The notes: generated by a model not told the origin, from the letters alone. A stretch of DNA of 64,000 bases from Paenibacillus montaniterrae (GCF_018403185.1 NZ_BOSE01000002.1:682001-746000); one strand, 5' to 3'. Numbered from the stretch's first letter, positions 1 to 8,325 are shown. Numbers and translations: made by a program.

Positions 1-85
1 TAGTCGGGCTGAAGGACAACAGCACAACCGCACTTAATAGTACCGACAACCACTTTACTGTCCATGAATACTGCTTGCTCACCAT
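1..85 (-). CDS. Secreted protein, N-terminal fragment (runs off the window)
   Basis: On the minus strand an ATG at 85 follows a GAGGAG ribosome binding site (91-96) at 5-base spacing and opens a frame that stays open to the window edge. The 28 visible residues begin MVSKQYSWTVKWL and continue into a hydrophobic stretch ending near SFSP, which reads as a signal peptide or N-terminal membrane anchor. It starts about 25 bases after the GntR gene and is probably the last known member of that operon, so an extracytoplasmic role tied to the imported substrate is likely. Function cannot be read from this fragment. Confidence 0.6.
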   Translation of the reverse strand, partial: MVSKQYSWTVKWLSVLLSAVVLLSFSPT

Positions 86-109
86 CACCACTCCTCATAT
101 TAAAGGCTG

Positions 110-829
110 TTATTTACGCTCTCTGCGAACCCAAAAATTAAACACATCGTTTCTCAAATAGTCAAACGAATACAGCACTTCCTTGTTCTGCTCATCATAA
201 TGAAGCTGCTTCATTAAAATAACCGGGGTCTCTTCTTCTTTATCAATTTGCAATCGTGCGACATACTTGTCCTTTTTTAGCGGAACGAGCAGCTCAGTAT
301 CAGCTCTTGCGATATGAAGCTTGCATTTGTTTTCGAGGAACCCGAACAGCGAACCGGAAAAATCAACGCGCTCAAATGCGTCTCCCACCAATTCCTTAGG
401 CATAATATTGATGGAATAAGCGACTGCTTCTCCATCTGCATAACGGATTCGTTCCAGCTTCACAACGGGTGAGCCCTCGGCAATATTGAGCGCTGCAGCC
501 CATTCCTTCGTGCACATCACCTCCCCGATCATTTCTTTATTTTCCTCTTCATTGAGTCCAGCCAGCTTAATCATCGTGCCAATGCTTTGCAAAAACTCGA
601 GACGACTCGGAATCATCGGAAGCGGCTTAATGACAAATGTGCCTACGCCATGCTTGACCAGCAGCTTGCCTTCCTGCTCCAGCAGCTTGATTGCTGCCCG
701 CAGTGTTTCGCGGCTAACATTAAAGTATTTGGCCAGCTCATATTCGGAAGGCAGCTTTTGCCCTACCTTCCACAGTCTGTTGTCGATCATCTTTTCAATT
801 TCCAGCTTAATATTCTGATAAGTAATCAA
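110..829 (-). CDS. GntR-family transcriptional regulator, HutC subfamily (HTH plus UTRA)
   Basis: About 239 residues, the usual size for the HutC branch. An N-terminal winged helix-turn-helix (LPSEYELAKYFNVSRETLRAA) is followed by a UTRA-like effector domain (about residues 90-235) typical of regulators that sense small sugars or phosphorylated metabolites. The frame is open further upstream into the phosphatase gene, but I place the start at the TTG at 829, after a GGGG run and 20 bases past the preceding stop; an upstream start is possible. It is the sixth gene of the importer operon. Two GTNTANAC sequences, the HutC-type half-operator, sit in front of the first gene, so it probably represses its own operon until ligand binds. 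Confidence 0.88.
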   Translation of the reverse strand: MITYQNIKLEIEKMIDNRLWKVGQKLPSEYELAKYFNVSRETLRAAIKLLEQEGKLLVKHGVGTFVIKPLPMIPSRLEFLQSIGTMIKLAGLNEEENKEMIGEVMCTKEWAAALNIAEGSPVVKLERIRYADGEAVAYSINIMPKELVGDAFERVDFSGSLFGFLENKCKLHIARADTELLVPLKKDKYVARLQIDKEEETPVILMKQLHYDEQNKEVLYSFDYLRNDVFNFWVRRERK

Positions 830-848
830 TCGCTTGACCCCAATTCCT

Positions 849-1646
849 CTATATTTCCTGCGACTCGAGCAAGCTACGCTGCAGCGTCTCCAGCATTTGT
901 CCGTTGCAGCAAATCGTAAGCGAATGCTGCCCCACCTGCGTCTGCAGCAGCCTGCCGCCCGCTTCTTCGGCAATTAATGCGCCCGCGCAAATGTCCCAGT
1001 CATTGAGATCGAACTCCCAATACCCGTCAAAATACGAGGCGGCTACAAAGCATAAATCAAGCGCGGCGCTGCCAGTGCGGCGAATGCCTGAAACCTTGCT
1101 GATCATATGGCTGAAATATACGAGATTAATATGCTCCCTGCTGCCTGCGCCGGGAAAGCCTGTAGCCAGCAAGCTAATCCTCAGCTCGCTCGTCTGCGAT
1201 ACAGTTATCCGCTTGCCGTTCAAATATGCGCCTTTGCCTTTAGTCGCATAAAACTTCATGGCGAGCCACGGCGAATAGACCATCCCTGCTTGCGTGACCC
1301 CTTTAACCTGCAATGCGATCGAGATCGAGCTCATCGGAAAGCCGTGAATAAAGTTGGTCGTGCCGTCGATCGGATCAATCACCCATAAATAATCGCTCTG
1401 GCGATCGAGCATGCCTCGTTCCTCAGTTAAAATGCTGTGCTCAGGATAGGTTTCATGGATACACTTGATCAATATTTCCTCGGATTTCAAATCAACATCG
1501 GTAACGAAGTCCGTATCATACGCTTTCGTCTGCACCTGCAGCTGCTGATGCTGGAGCGCTTCCCGCTGGTACGCTGCTGTCAGCTCCACCCATTTCTCAA
1601 TTTCATTCATTACGTCGTTTAGATTTAAGCCTTCACTATTTCTCAT
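849..1646 (-). CDS. Inositol monophosphatase family phosphatase
   Basis: 265 residues, full length for the Mg-dependent inositol monophosphatase/SuhB family. The metal-binding motif DPIDGTTNF is present, preceded by LTEERG (metal-binding glutamate) and followed near the C-terminus by WDICAGALIAEEAGG, the second family signature. Members hydrolyse phosphate monoesters such as inositol phosphate, histidinol phosphate or sugar phosphates; the sequence does not say which. The ATG overlaps the stop of the upstream MBL gene in an ATGA junction (1643-1646), so the two are probably translationally coupled. The context suggests it dephosphorylates a product made from the imported compound. Confidence 0.9.
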   Translation of the reverse strand: MRNSEGLNLNDVMNEIEKWVELTAAYQREALQHQQLQVQTKAYDTDFVTDVDLKSEEILIKCIHETYPEHSILTEERGMLDRQSDYLWVIDPIDGTTNFIHGFPMSSISIALQVKGVTQAGMVYSPWLAMKFYATKGKGAYLNGKRITVSQTSELRISLLATGFPGAGSREHINLVYFSHMISKVSGIRRTGSAALDLCFVAASYFDGYWEFDLNDWDICAGALIAEEAGGRLLQTQVGQHSLTICCNGQMLETLQRSLLESQEI

Positions 1647-2560
1647 TCAACCAGTTCCAATCTCCATTCATTTACATCGATTCGGATTATGCTGTGGGTG
1701 GTCGTTGCAGCCTCCGTATAATAAACCTCCGCTTGCGAATGCGCACGGACCATATCTTCGAACTGCTGCTGCGGAAGCTGATAGGTGCCTTCATCATCTG
1801 CGCTTACGATAACGATTTGCGGCGACAGCTGCCCCAGCCATTGCTGCGAAATATGGCGGGCATCGCCATGATGCGGCGCTTGCACGACATGAACCTGACC
1901 GATCTCGCTCATGTACGGCTGCCAAAAATCCAGTCCGACGTCCGAAGTGAGCAGCACCGCCGACTTGCCTGCGCTGCGAATCAGCAGCGCTAAAGCGGTC
2001 TCGTTAAGCAAGCGGTCGATATCGTTTAGTCGTTCCTGCTGCTGATCGAGCCTTTCTATATCGAGCTTGTTCAGCTCATCCTCCAGCATTTGCAGCCTTT
2101 CGCTGTTCGGCATTAGCAGCTTGAAGGATATGCCCTGCTCGTAGAAGCAATGCGGCTCCTTTACCAGCTTTATAGGAATTGCCAGCCGCTTGGCTTGGTT
2201 CAGCAGCTCCTTGTAAAGCGTCAACGAGGCCAGCAGCGGCGTCGAATCATTATCCAGACCGCTCTGCAAAATATGCGCTGGCAGCATCACGTGCAGCCAT
2301 ATTTGTCCGATAGTCACCTTGCCGATAACCGCCAGCAAGCCGCCAATATGATCTCTATGAAAATGGGTAATGATAAGCACATCAATCCGTTCAATGGCTT
2401 GCTCCTTCATATATTGCTCAAGACTGCATCTGCGCGGATTGGTCAGCGGGTCAACATCGCCGCCGTCAACAACAAGGCAAAAGCTGCGCTCAGCATCGAC
2501 CATCCGAACTACTGTCGCTTCGCCAAAGCCTACATTCAAAAAATCAACGACGCATTTCAT
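1643..2560 (-). CDS. Metallo-beta-lactamase-fold hydrolase (ComEC C-terminal-like)
   Basis: 305 residues from the ATG at 2560, which follows a GGAGG site at 8-base spacing; the longer open frame upstream belongs to the preceding permease. The metal site HFHRDHIGG (HxHxDH) and a later LLTSDVG and QAPHHGD are seen, the pattern of the MBL branch related to the ComEC C-terminal domain. No membrane segments or signal peptide are evident, so it should be cytoplasmic. It begins 17 bases inside the end of the upstream permease gene and overlaps the phosphatase start, so it is firmly embedded in the importer operon. A phosphodiesterase-like step before the phosphatase is an attractive inference, but this fold has many substrates. 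Confidence 0.85.
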   Translation of the reverse strand: MKCVVDFLNVGFGEATVVRMVDAERSFCLVVDGGDVDPLTNPRRCSLEQYMKEQAIERIDVLIITHFHRDHIGGLLAVIGKVTIGQIWLHVMLPAHILQSGLDNDSTPLLASLTLYKELLNQAKRLAIPIKLVKEPHCFYEQGISFKLLMPNSERLQMLEDELNKLDIERLDQQQERLNDIDRLLNETALALLIRSAGKSAVLLTSDVGLDFWQPYMSEIGQVHVVQAPHHGDARHISQQWLGQLSPQIVIVSADDEGTYQLPQQQFEDMVRAHSQAEVYYTEAATTTHSIIRIDVNEWRLELVE

Positions 2561-3425
2561 GCTCGTTTCCTCCAAGTGAACGTTTAATATAAATGACCGA
2601 GAATACGAGCACGAGCGCCACCATAATGATCGAGGCTGCTGCTCCGTATCCGATTTGCAAATTGTATACGCCATGCCTGTAAATATATTGGGTAATCGTC
2701 GTTGTAGAATTGGCAGGCCCGCCGCCAGTCAAAATGTTGACCTTGTCAAACAGCCTGAAGGTGTCGATCGTGCGCAGTAAAATGACTAATAGCAGCGTCG
2801 GCATAATATTCGGCAATGTAATATGCGTAAATATGCGCAGCTTGCCTGCTCCGTCAACTTTGGCCGCTTCATATTGCGAGCGGGGAACCGCCTGCAGCCC
2901 TGCATAAAGCAGCAAAAATGCAAACGGCGTCCACTGCCAAATATCGATAAACAAAATGGCGTTAAAGGCAATATGAATATCCATCAAAAAGTTGAACGGA
3001 CCTGCGCCGAACCAGGCGAGCATATGATTAATAATGCCGTTATGATTGCTGAGCATCATCTGCCAAATTAGCGCCACCGTAACCGGCGGCAGAAGCGACG
3101 GAATAAGCAGAGACACCCGTAAAAATTTCGCGCCTTTTTTAAGGCTGTCAATCAATACAGCAATTGCTAGCCCGAGGGCTGTTTCAAGCGAAACAGCCAG
3201 CAGCATAAATTTGACCGTATTCCAGACAGCCTGGCGGAACACCTCGTCCTGCACCACTTTGACATAGTTGTCCAGACCAATAAATTTTTTGCCGTCACTA
3301 GCCAAGTAATAATAATCGGTAAAGCTGTTCGAAATCGTATAAACAACAGGAAAAACGGTTAGGCCGATCAGCAGCAAAATGACAGGAGTCAGCATTGCCC
3401 ATTGAAATCGCCGTTTACTTTGCAA
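2544..3425 (-). CDS. Sugar ABC transporter permease, MalF type
   Basis: 293 residues with about six membrane segments and the inner-membrane permease EAA loop (EAAKVDGAGKLRIFTHITLP), the contact point for the ATPase. It belongs to the CUT1 carbohydrate-uptake branch and is the MalF/UgpA-like partner of the MalG-like permease at 4786. The start is a TTG at 3425 preceded by AAGGAG at 10 bases. It lies 33 bases after the binding-protein gene. No ATPase is encoded in the operon. Confidence 0.92.
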   Translation of the reverse strand: MQSKRRFQWAMLTPVILLLIGLTVFPVVYTISNSFTDYYYLASDGKKFIGLDNYVKVVQDEVFRQAVWNTVKFMLLAVSLETALGLAIAVLIDSLKKGAKFLRVSLLIPSLLPPVTVALIWQMMLSNHNGIINHMLAWFGAGPFNFLMDIHIAFNAILFIDIWQWTPFAFLLLYAGLQAVPRSQYEAAKVDGAGKLRIFTHITLPNIMPTLLLVILLRTIDTFRLFDKVNILTGGGPANSTTTITQYIYRHGVYNLQIGYGAAASIIMVALVLVFSVIYIKRSLGGNEHEMRR

Positions 3426-3458
3426 GCTCAGTCCACTCCTTCATATTTTGCATATCGC

Positions 3459-4757
3459 TTATTGCATAATTTGATTAATTGCTTCATTCGCATCAGCCAG
3501 CGCAGCCTCGATTGATTTGGTTCCGGCAATCGCTGCCGACAATTCTACGCCAAGCGCTTCCTCTACACGCGACCATTTAGCTGTTCTTGGTCTGGCAACA
3601 GAGTTTTGCAGCGCTTCTAGCTGAACCGGGAAATGCTTGTATTTAGCAGCAAGCTCGCTGTCCAAATAAACGCTTTTTCTCGTTGGCACTCCGCCGTGCT
3701 CCACCATCTTTTTCTGAGTTTCGCTGCTTGTAATGAAGGAGAGGAAGTCAGCAGCAAGCTCTTGATTTTGCGAATTCGCTGTTACGCCCATCATCCAGTT
3801 GCCGATCATCCCTGTAGAAGCCGCTTGTCCATCAGCAGTAGCCTTGGACGGAATCGGTGCGTATTCTGCGCTTGCCGTTTCGCCAGTAATAAACCAAGAC
3901 GGCCAGCCTAAAGCCATAGCTGCGCGGCCTTCAGATACTGAGCTAACGATGTCCGTTGTTTCGTAGTTCGCTCCGACTGCAAGCAGCTTGCTATACGTAT
4001 CCAACGCTTGGCGTCCAGCCTCGGAATCTACTTGAGCGCTCCAATTCTCGTCAAATACTTGTCCGCCATATGCCCAGAAAATAGGCAGGAAGTCGGACAC
4101 GATCGGGTTCCCCTGCTGGCCGCGGATCACATAGCCCGTTAAACCGCCTTCGGCATGAACCTTATTGGCGATTTCAAGCACTTCCTCCCAGCTTTGCGGC
4201 ACCTCTTCGCTGTAGCTGTCCAGCAGCTGCTTGTTATAGAAAAATAGCTGCACATTGCCGGAGAAAGGCAGTGCGTACAAATCGCCTGTACCGTATGGAT
4301 GCTTGCCCAGCGCCAGCGACGACTCCTCGAAATCAGCGTCCGCCTCTACGCCCAGCTCAGATAGATTAGCGAAAATGCCCGCTTCACTGAATTCCGGCAT
4401 CCACGGATCATCAGCCATAATCAAATCATAGGCGCCATTTTTATTTTTAGCGTCAAGCGATATTTTTTGCTTCAAATCGGCAGCTTCCAGTCCGATAATT
4501 TCAATTTTGGCATGATGCGCTTGCTCAAACTCTGCTTTCACTGCTTCCATCGCTGCAACATGAGAGCCGCCTCTCGCTGCAACGACAAGCTTGCCTTCAC
4601 TTTTACTCTGATTGTTTGCGCTGCTATTGGACTCACTGTTCGTTTGATTAGTGGACTGACCATTGGATTGAGCACCAGACTGAGTGTTTGATTGGCAGCC
4701 TGTAAAAATCGACGCTGCTAGTGTAAGACTTAGCATAATTACAATTCTTTTTCTCAT
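3459..4757 (-). CDS. Extracellular sugar-binding lipoprotein of an ABC importer
   Basis: 432 residues, family 1 extracellular solute-binding protein. A lipoprotein signal ends in ASIFTGC, so the mature protein starts at Cys20 and is tethered to the outer face of the membrane. It is followed by a serine/asparagine/glutamine-rich linker (QSNTQSGAQSNGQSTNQ) before the folded domain. The body carries the usual features of the family, including GWPSWFITG and the TSSETQKKMVEHGGVPTRKS region. It sits between the two permease genes, giving the order permease, binding protein, permease. The ligand is not evident. Confidence 0.93.
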   Translation of the reverse strand: MRKRIVIMLSLTLAASIFTGCQSNTQSGAQSNGQSTNQTNSESNSSANNQSKSEGKLVVAARGGSHVAAMEAVKAEFEQAHHAKIEIIGLEAADLKQKISLDAKNKNGAYDLIMADDPWMPEFSEAGIFANLSELGVEADADFEESSLALGKHPYGTGDLYALPFSGNVQLFFYNKQLLDSYSEEVPQSWEEVLEIANKVHAEGGLTGYVIRGQQGNPIVSDFLPIFWAYGGQVFDENWSAQVDSEAGRQALDTYSKLLAVGANYETTDIVSSVSEGRAAMALGWPSWFITGETASAEYAPIPSKATADGQAASTGMIGNWMMGVTANSQNQELAADFLSFITSSETQKKMVEHGGVPTRKSVYLDSELAAKYKHFPVQLEALQNSVARPRTAKWSRVEEALGVELSAAIAGTKSIEAALADANEAINQIMQ

Positions 4758-4785
4758 GTTTTCTCCATCCTCCTAAATGTTTAAC

Positions 4786-5610
4786 CTATTCTTTTACTGC
4801 TCCAGCCGTTAACCCGTTCATAAGATGCTTCTGCATAAAGATGGCGGTTAACAGCACCGGGATCATTGATATAAAGCCGCCGCTTGCGACCTTGCCCCAT
4901 TCGGTCAGCTCCTGCTCGCTGTTGAGCGTAGCCAGCTTTAATGGAATCGTAAATTGTCCGGGACTTTGAATAAAGATGACGCTGTACAAATATTCATTCC
5001 ATGAAGCCATAAAGGAAAGGATTGTTATTGCGGCAATGCCTGGCAGCACTAGCGGCAATACAACCTTGCTATAAATCGCAAATTCGGAAGCGCCATCGAT
5101 TCTCGCGCTTTCCTCAATTTCCTCCGGCACACTGTAGAAGAACGCCATCATAAACCAGATTACTAAAGGCAAATTGACTAAAATATGCGCCAATATAATA
5201 GGGATTTTCGTGTTCAGCAGCCCTGCGTCGTTCATTAATATGTATAATGGCAGCGCAAACGTAATCGGCGGCAGCACGCGAACAAGCAAAATCCAGATCA
5301 GCAACGTTTTCTTAAAGCCTACTCTAAAGGTTCTGCGTCCCAGCACATACGCACAGGACAAGCCGAACACCAGTACAATCAATAGCGATGCGACTGTAAC
5401 GGTAAAGCTGTTGATGAGCGGCAGTATATAATTTTCTTTCGTAAAAATGCTTATGACATGCTCCAGCGTAATCGCACGCGGCAGGATCGACACCTCGGAA
5501 AATACGTCTCGCTGCGTCGCAATAACAAGCATCCAATACACTGGGAACAATGCCCAGATCACTACTGCAATTAAGCCCACGTATTTAGGGGTCGCTTTCA
5601 ACCTGTTCAA
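4786..5610 (-). CDS. Sugar ABC transporter permease, MalG type
   Basis: 274 residues, six predicted membrane segments, EAA loop EESARIDGASEFAIYSKVVLP and the C-terminal MQKHLMNGLTAGAVKE typical of MalG-like CUT1 permeases. The start is a TTG at 5610 with an AAGGAG site 6 bases upstream. It is the first gene of the six- or seven-gene operon, and paired GntR operators lie just upstream at 5634-5649. It should form the membrane channel with the MalF-like permease at 2544. Confidence 0.92.
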   Translation of the reverse strand: MNRLKATPKYVGLIAVVIWALFPVYWMLVIATQRDVFSEVSILPRAITLEHVISIFTKENYILPLINSFTVTVASLLIVLVFGLSCAYVLGRRTFRVGFKKTLLIWILLVRVLPPITFALPLYILMNDAGLLNTKIPIILAHILVNLPLVIWFMMAFFYSVPEEIEESARIDGASEFAIYSKVVLPLVLPGIAAITILSFMASWNEYLYSVIFIQSPGQFTIPLKLATLNSEQELTEWGKVASGGFISMIPVLLTAIFMQKHLMNGLTAGAVKE

Positions 5611-5633
5611 ATTGTTCTCCTTCCCTCACATTT

Positions 5634-5649
5634 GTCTAGACGTCTATAC
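5634..5649. promoter_or_regulatory. Tandem HutC/GntR-type operators
   Basis: Two abutting 8-mers, GTCTAGAC (5634-5641) and GTCTATAC (5642-5649), both fit GTNTANAC, the operator pattern described for the HutC branch of GntR regulators. They lie 24-39 bases upstream of the first permease start, where a repressor would block transcription. The HutC-type regulator at 110-829 is the obvious candidate to bind them. I could not pick a confident -35/-10 pair here. Confidence 0.72.
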
Positions 5650-5729
5650 GACTACTATAATTTTGTTGTGTAATCTGTGTGTTATCCTCATATTAAGCAT
5701 TGGTTAAGACGAGCTTTGGCAGGAAATGC

Positions 5730-5784
5730 AAAAAAGGTGTTGTGCCAGAGGTCATTGGGGAATGACTTCTGGCACAACACCTTT
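5730..5784 (-). terminator. Intrinsic terminator after the GAP-family gene
   Basis: A 24-base stem (5733-5756 with 5761-5784, one G-T mismatch) closes a GGGG loop. In the minus direction it is followed by a run of six T (5730-5735). It lies 17 bases past the stop of the 5802-6458 gene and insulates it from the importer operon. Confidence 0.88.
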
Positions 5785-5801
5785 GAGATTTGCTGGAAGC
5801 T

Positions 5802-6458
5802 TTACAAATAATCCAGCGTATTAAATATGAGCAAGAGGCCGACTATGCACATGATCCATGAGAGTGCTGAGCCCGACAAGCTTGCTGCCTTTTCCCGCAG
5901 CTTGTTGAGCGTCTGCTGCATGCTGCGTCCAAATAGTATATGAAGCATGTATAGTGCAATGGGCGGCAATACCATTATAAAGTTGTAGCCAAGCAGCAGC
6001 GGCAGCCATTGAAGCACGTTCAGCTCGGAGCTAACCATTAAGCCAATCGCCGCAAAATACGGAAAAGCTGAGCCTGCTTCAACGATGGAGGTTGTAAGAC
6101 CAAGCGCAGCCATTGCGCCGAGGCTGCGTGCTTTAACCTGCGGCAGCTCTCTTTTTTTCTTCGTTGGCACAAAGAAGCTGGCAATAAACAGAATGGCGCC
6201 GACGCTAAACAGCACCCAGCTTATTACACGATTTTCAAAAATAGAAGCAGCTGCTCCAGCAACTGCATCAAGCCCGAGCATCATGCATACGCCGAGTGTA
6301 AAGTATACGCCAGCTACTACGGCTACATAGACAAATAATCGGGAGGCAAGCTGCCGCCTTTCACTTAGTAGCAAATAAATCGTGACGCCAATCGTCGCTG
6401 GACTGAGCGTATCGAGCAGGGCCAGCCCCCCGATTGTCGCAATTAGCTGAATGCTCAT
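5802..6458 (-). CDS. GAP-family (Sap/LysE-like) polytopic membrane protein
   Basis: 218 residues with about six hydrophobic segments and an N-terminal GGLALLDTLSPATIGVT resembling the GAP/SfLAP family (sulfolipid-addressing protein, distantly LysE-like). It has a basic cytoplasmic loop PTKKKRELP near residue 105. The family is suspected to be exporters or lipid-related membrane proteins; the substrate is unknown. Its ATG overlaps the stop of the MerR gene (6455-6458), so it is translationally coupled to that regulator and probably induced with it. Confidence 0.75.
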   Translation of the reverse strand: MSIQLIATIGGLALLDTLSPATIGVTIYLLLSERRQLASRLFVYVAVVAGVYFTLGVCMMLGLDAVAGAAASIFENRVISWVLFSVGAILFIASFFVPTKKKRELPQVKARSLGAMAALGLTTSIVEAGSAFPYFAAIGLMVSSELNVLQWLPLLLGYNFIMVLPPIALYMLHILFGRSMQQTLNKLREKAASLSGSALSWIMCIVGLLLIFNTLDYL

Positions 6459-7270
6459 GGCGCAGCTTCTCCCTTCCGCTGAACTGCAGTCGTATTGGCG
6501 TCATAAAAAGCGAATGCTTCATCCAGAAATGCGATTACGTTCTGCTCAATCGGATAGAAGCCAAGTTGCTCGGATGAAGCTGGCGATTTGCGCAGCTCCC
6601 ACAGCTTGTCCAGAAACTCTGGCTCATCGCCGAATTGTTCGTCCATCTTTTCGCACATCCGTCTAATGATGCTTTGAACTTTGGGCGAAGAAGTACCTTC
6701 AACCATAACCTGCTTTACTTGCGCCAGCAACGCAATCCACTCCATCGAATGCGGATCTGCCGCGTTCATATGCGGCAGCCGCTGCCATAGATCAAGCTCC
6801 TTGTCATTGAGCAGCGCTGATTTAAAAGCGATCTGCTTAGCCTTATCCTGTCCTGAAAGCCTGATCAGCTTTTGCAAAGCTACAACATTTTCTGCTCCAT
6901 CCACCGCCACACCGCTAATCAACTCCCGCAGCGATAGCTCCATGCTCCTCAGTCTTTCCTGCTCCTTCTGAACGTAGGCGAGCTGACTTTTTAACGACGA
7001 TGCCCAGTTCCAGTCTTGCTTTTGCAGCATTTGCTTAATGTCATCGAGTCGAAATCCCATCTCCTTCAGAAACAGGATCTGCTGCAGCTTTTTTAAGTCT
7101 TCCTCTGTATATAAACGGTGGCCTCCTTCCGTTTTAGCCATTGTTGGCAGCAGGCCAATTTGATCGTAATACCGTAGTGTTCGCACTGAAATGCCGATTT
7201 GCTTTGCCACCTGCTGAATAGGGATCAGCATATTGCCTTCACTCCCTCCGTATTGTTCATTATTACTCAT
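6455..7270 (-). CDS. MerR-family transcriptional regulator
   Basis: 271 residues. The MerR winged-helix domain is clear (IGISVRTLRYYDQIGLL, then GGHRLYTEEDLKKLQQILFLKEMGF), followed by a dimerisation coiled coil and about 150 residues of effector domain with no metal-binding cysteines, suggesting an organic ligand. The ATG at 7270 overlaps the small upstream gene (ATGA); an alternative ATG at 7231 gives the more usual MerR N-terminus and follows GGAGG and AAGG, so the exact start is open. Two divergent promoters with the 19-bp spacer characteristic of MerR control lie at 7484-7561, so it probably controls its own operon and the divergent lipoprotein gene. Confidence 0.9.
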   Translation of the reverse strand: MSNNEQYGGSEGNMLIPIQQVAKQIGISVRTLRYYDQIGLLPTMAKTEGGHRLYTEEDLKKLQQILFLKEMGFRLDDIKQMLQKQDWNWASSLKSQLAYVQKEQERLRSMELSLRELISGVAVDGAENVVALQKLIRLSGQDKAKQIAFKSALLNDKELDLWQRLPHMNAADPHSMEWIALLAQVKQVMVEGTSSPKVQSIIRRMCEKMDEQFGDEPEFLDKLWELRKSPASSEQLGFYPIEQNVIAFLDEAFAFYDANTTAVQRKGEAAP

Positions 7271-7409
7271 GGTCTCGCTTCATGTTCATTTTGATTAGAT
7301 AGCCGATGCCAAGTCCAATTAAAACGCCAGGAATCGCACTTCCCAAATACAAGCCTATGCCTGCGCCGATAATGACACAAGCATAGATCGCTACATCTCC
7401 CTTATTCAT
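7263..7409 (-). CDS. Small glycine-rich membrane protein
   Basis: 48 residues from the ATG at 7409, chosen because AAGGAG lies 8 bases upstream; the open frame extends further but has no ribosome site. The chain is almost entirely hydrophobic with a glycine-zipper-like stretch (IGAGIGLYLGSAIPG) and a short charged tail NMKRDHE. It probably forms one hairpin or two short membrane helices. It is the first gene of the MerR operon and its stop overlaps the MerR start. No function can be assigned. Confidence 0.7.
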   Translation of the reverse strand: MNKGDVAIYACVIIGAGIGLYLGSAIPGVLIGLGIGYLIKMNMKRDHE

Positions 7410-7483
7410 AACCAACTCTCCTTTCCTGTCAGTGAATCGCAAGCTTAACCCCTTCGGATCACTCAACCGTCTTCATCGTCCTC

Positions 7484-7514
7484 ATTATACAAAATGACGC
7501 AGCGTCACTTTCAA
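7484..7514 (-). promoter_or_regulatory. MerR-type promoter, leftward (operon 7409 to 5802)
   Basis: Reading leftward, -35 TTGAAA (7514-7509) and -10 TATAAT (7489-7484) are separated by exactly 19 bases. The spacer holds the palindrome TGACGCAGCGTCA (7495-7507). A 19-bp spacer with a dyad inside is the hallmark of promoters that MerR proteins untwist to activate. Confidence 0.82.
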
Positions 7515-7530
7515 GCTTGAAAATTGGCCC

Positions 7531-7561
7531 TTGAAAGTGACGCTGCGTAACCGAGTATGCT
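7531..7561 (+). promoter_or_regulatory. MerR-type promoter, rightward (lipoprotein gene)
   Basis: -35 TTGAAA (7531-7536), 19-base spacer containing GTGACGCTGCGTAAC, and -10 TATGCT (7556-7561). It mirrors the leftward promoter: a perfect 19-base inverted repeat (7496-7514 against 7530-7548) covers the -35 region and half of each spacer. It drives the lipoprotein gene starting 22 bases downstream of the -10. Confidence 0.82.
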
Positions 7562-7582
7562 TTCATAAGGGAGGTGCTTTCT

Positions 7583-8284
7583 ATGAAGCTTATAAGCTAT
7601 CGGCAAGCGAGCAGTCTTGCTCTGCTATTGCTGCTCGCTGCTTTACTAGTTCTGAGCGGCTGTGCCAGCAGTGCTGAGTCGGCTGATGAGGTTCGACATG
7701 CCACACTTGAAAATGTTGATACGGTGGAAATTGATCACGGCAGTACCCCGCTTCAGTTGGAGGTAGCGGAGATTGATTCGCTCCAGGCAAGCTTGCTGCT
7801 GCCTCGCGGTAAAGGTGGGATTATTGTCGAAGAAGGACAAAGCTCGCTAAATATCCGTTTAAAGGACAGTGTCACGCAAATCCTCAATCTTGGAAAAAAG
7901 CCACAGCTTCATGTTGTTGTCCCGTCTCATTTTAAAGGGAAGGTCGTTGTGAAGGGCTCATCGGGTAATGTGAAAGGAAAACAGCTGCAATCCCATCAAC
8001 TCGATATTCGTGGAAAAAGTGGAAATGTGGTGCTTGAATATGCCGAGCTTAACAATGATTTGACCGTCTCTCTCCATAGCGGCAATGTAAGCGTGCAAGT
8101 AGAAGAAGAGAAGCTTGACGCAAATTGGCTGCTGCAAACGAAAAGCGGAAGACGATCTATCGGCTTTCCTCTTGATAAGCAAGAGGAGAAAAAAGGACGC
8201 ACAGCAGGAATAACAGGCGCTGGCTCGGTTAAGGTCGAGCTTGAAACAAAATCAGGAAACATTACGGTTAACTCAAAGCGTTAA
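7583..8284 (+). CDS. DUF4097-like beta-repeat lipoprotein
   Basis: 233 residues from the ATG at 7583, 8 bases after AAGGGAGG. A lipoprotein signal ends LVLSGCASS, so it should be membrane-anchored outside the cell. The mature part consists of short beta-strand repeats with recurring SGNV/KSGNI motifs (GSSGNVKGK, GKSGNVVLEY, LHSGNVSVQV, TKSGNITVNS), the look of the DUF4097 adhesin-like beta-helix family. It is transcribed from a MerR-type promoter divergent from the MerR operon, so it is probably part of the same stress response. Molecular role unknown. Confidence 0.8.
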   Translation: MKLISYRQASSLALLLLLAALLVLSGCASSAESADEVRHATLENVDTVEIDHGSTPLQLEVAEIDSLQASLLLPRGKGGIIVEEGQSSLNIRLKDSVTQILNLGKKPQLHVVVPSHFKGKVVVKGSSGNVKGKQLQSHQLDIRGKSGNVVLEYAELNNDLTVSLHSGNVSVQVEEEKLDANWLLQTKSGRRSIGFPLDKQEEKKGRTAGITGAGSVKVELETKSGNITVNSKR

Positions 8285-8325
8285 AGAAGTTGATGGCAGA
8301 CGTGACTGCTATTGCTGTTCGTTTC

